This document shows positions 5,555 through 5,653 of a stretch of 5,653 nucleotides of DNA, piece by piece; the first letter of the stretch is position 1; the number at the start of each line of letters is the position of its first letter. The translations under genes were made by a program, and so were the position numbers. The notes under the pieces were generated by a model. That model did no database searches. It worked only from the letters and a program-made list of their open reading frames with translations, and was not told where the DNA came from. Location: the NCBI GenBank assembly GCA_027451305.1, contig DAIDJQ010000190.1, positions 1 to 5,653 on the forward strand, given 5' to 3'. The DNA is from Cellulomonas sp. (GTDB lineage: Bacteria; Actinomycetota; Actinomycetes; Actinomycetales; Cellulomonadaceae).

Positions 5555-5594
5555 GACGAAGCGCCCGTCCCCGCATCGGAGAGGGCGCTTCGTC
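5555..5594 (-). terminator. Strong hairpin, probable terminator of the gene upstream of ppc
   Basis: GACGAAGCGCCC (5555-5566) and GGGCGCTTCGTC (5583-5594) form a perfect 12-bp stem with a 16-nt loop, within which TCC and GGA can also pair. There is no T-tract on either strand. On the minus strand it lies 43 nt after a candidate stop codon (5640-5638) and ahead of the ppc promoter. This suits a terminator isolating ppc from the gene to its right. Confidence 0.6.
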
Positions 5595-5637
5595 CGAACG
5601 CAGGTCGCGCGACGGTGCACGCGGACCTACCGAGCGG

Positions 5638-5653
5638 TCACTTGACGGTGGCG
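5638..5653 (-). CDS. Possible 3' end of an upstream minus-strand gene
   Basis: The last bases read on the minus strand as ...A-T-V-K followed by TGA (5640-5638). A strong hairpin follows 43 nt later. The position and hairpin suggest the tail of a gene lying mostly outside the window. Four codons are too few to identify it or to exclude chance. Confidence 0.3.

Noticed and set aside
1..5653. CRISPR arrays, tRNA or rRNA genes, toxin-antitoxin pairs, defence or biosynthetic clusters
   Set aside because: No spaced repeats, cloverleaf-like sequence or corresponding protein families were seen on either strand.

Overview
The window is very GC-rich with strong G/C preference at third codon positions. 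Its gene set is an F420-type luciferase-like oxidoreductase, an actinobacterial-type phosphoenolpyruvate carboxylase, and starts that look leaderless. This fits a high-GC actinobacterium, perhaps of the Cellulomonas type; the genus is an inference.

Layout, left to right. (1) Positions 1-314, minus strand: the 5' part of an F420-dependent LLM oxidoreductase gene, broken by a 64-bp palindromic insertion that brings in stop codons and a frameshift. The gene runs off the left edge. (2) 364-1356, minus: a two-module VOC (glyoxalase/extradiol dioxygenase) protein resembling CatE-type catechol 2,3-dioxygenases. It has a good sigma70-like promoter with a palindromic operator between the -35 and -10. 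(3) 1382-2014, minus: a CYTH-domain protein (triphosphate tunnel fold) whose stop codon lies inside that operator. (4) 2192-2701, plus: a Nudix hydrolase with a perfect Nudix box, divergent from the CYTH gene. (5) 2746-5421, minus: a complete ppc gene, convergent with the Nudix gene. (6) 5422-5653: the ppc promoter, two hairpins and probably the last codons of another minus-strand gene.

How the genes relate. Ppc is the anaplerotic enzyme that makes oxaloacetate, and it appears to be transcribed alone. The VOC gene may be a small-molecule-responsive detoxification or aromatic-catabolism gene, judging from its MarR-like operator. The CYTH and Nudix proteins both belong to families acting on nucleotides or polyphosphates, but nothing shows that they work together. 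The broken oxidoreductase sits 49 bp after the VOC gene and could once have been co-expressed with it.

No CRISPR array, tRNA, rRNA, toxin-antitoxin pair, defence system or biosynthetic cluster is visible. The most unusual items are the palindromic insertion in the oxidoreductase gene, the operator embedded in the VOC promoter and overlapping the neighbour's stop codon, and the repeated leaderless-start layout (a TAnnnT-like -10 exactly 7 nt before the start codon) in three genes.
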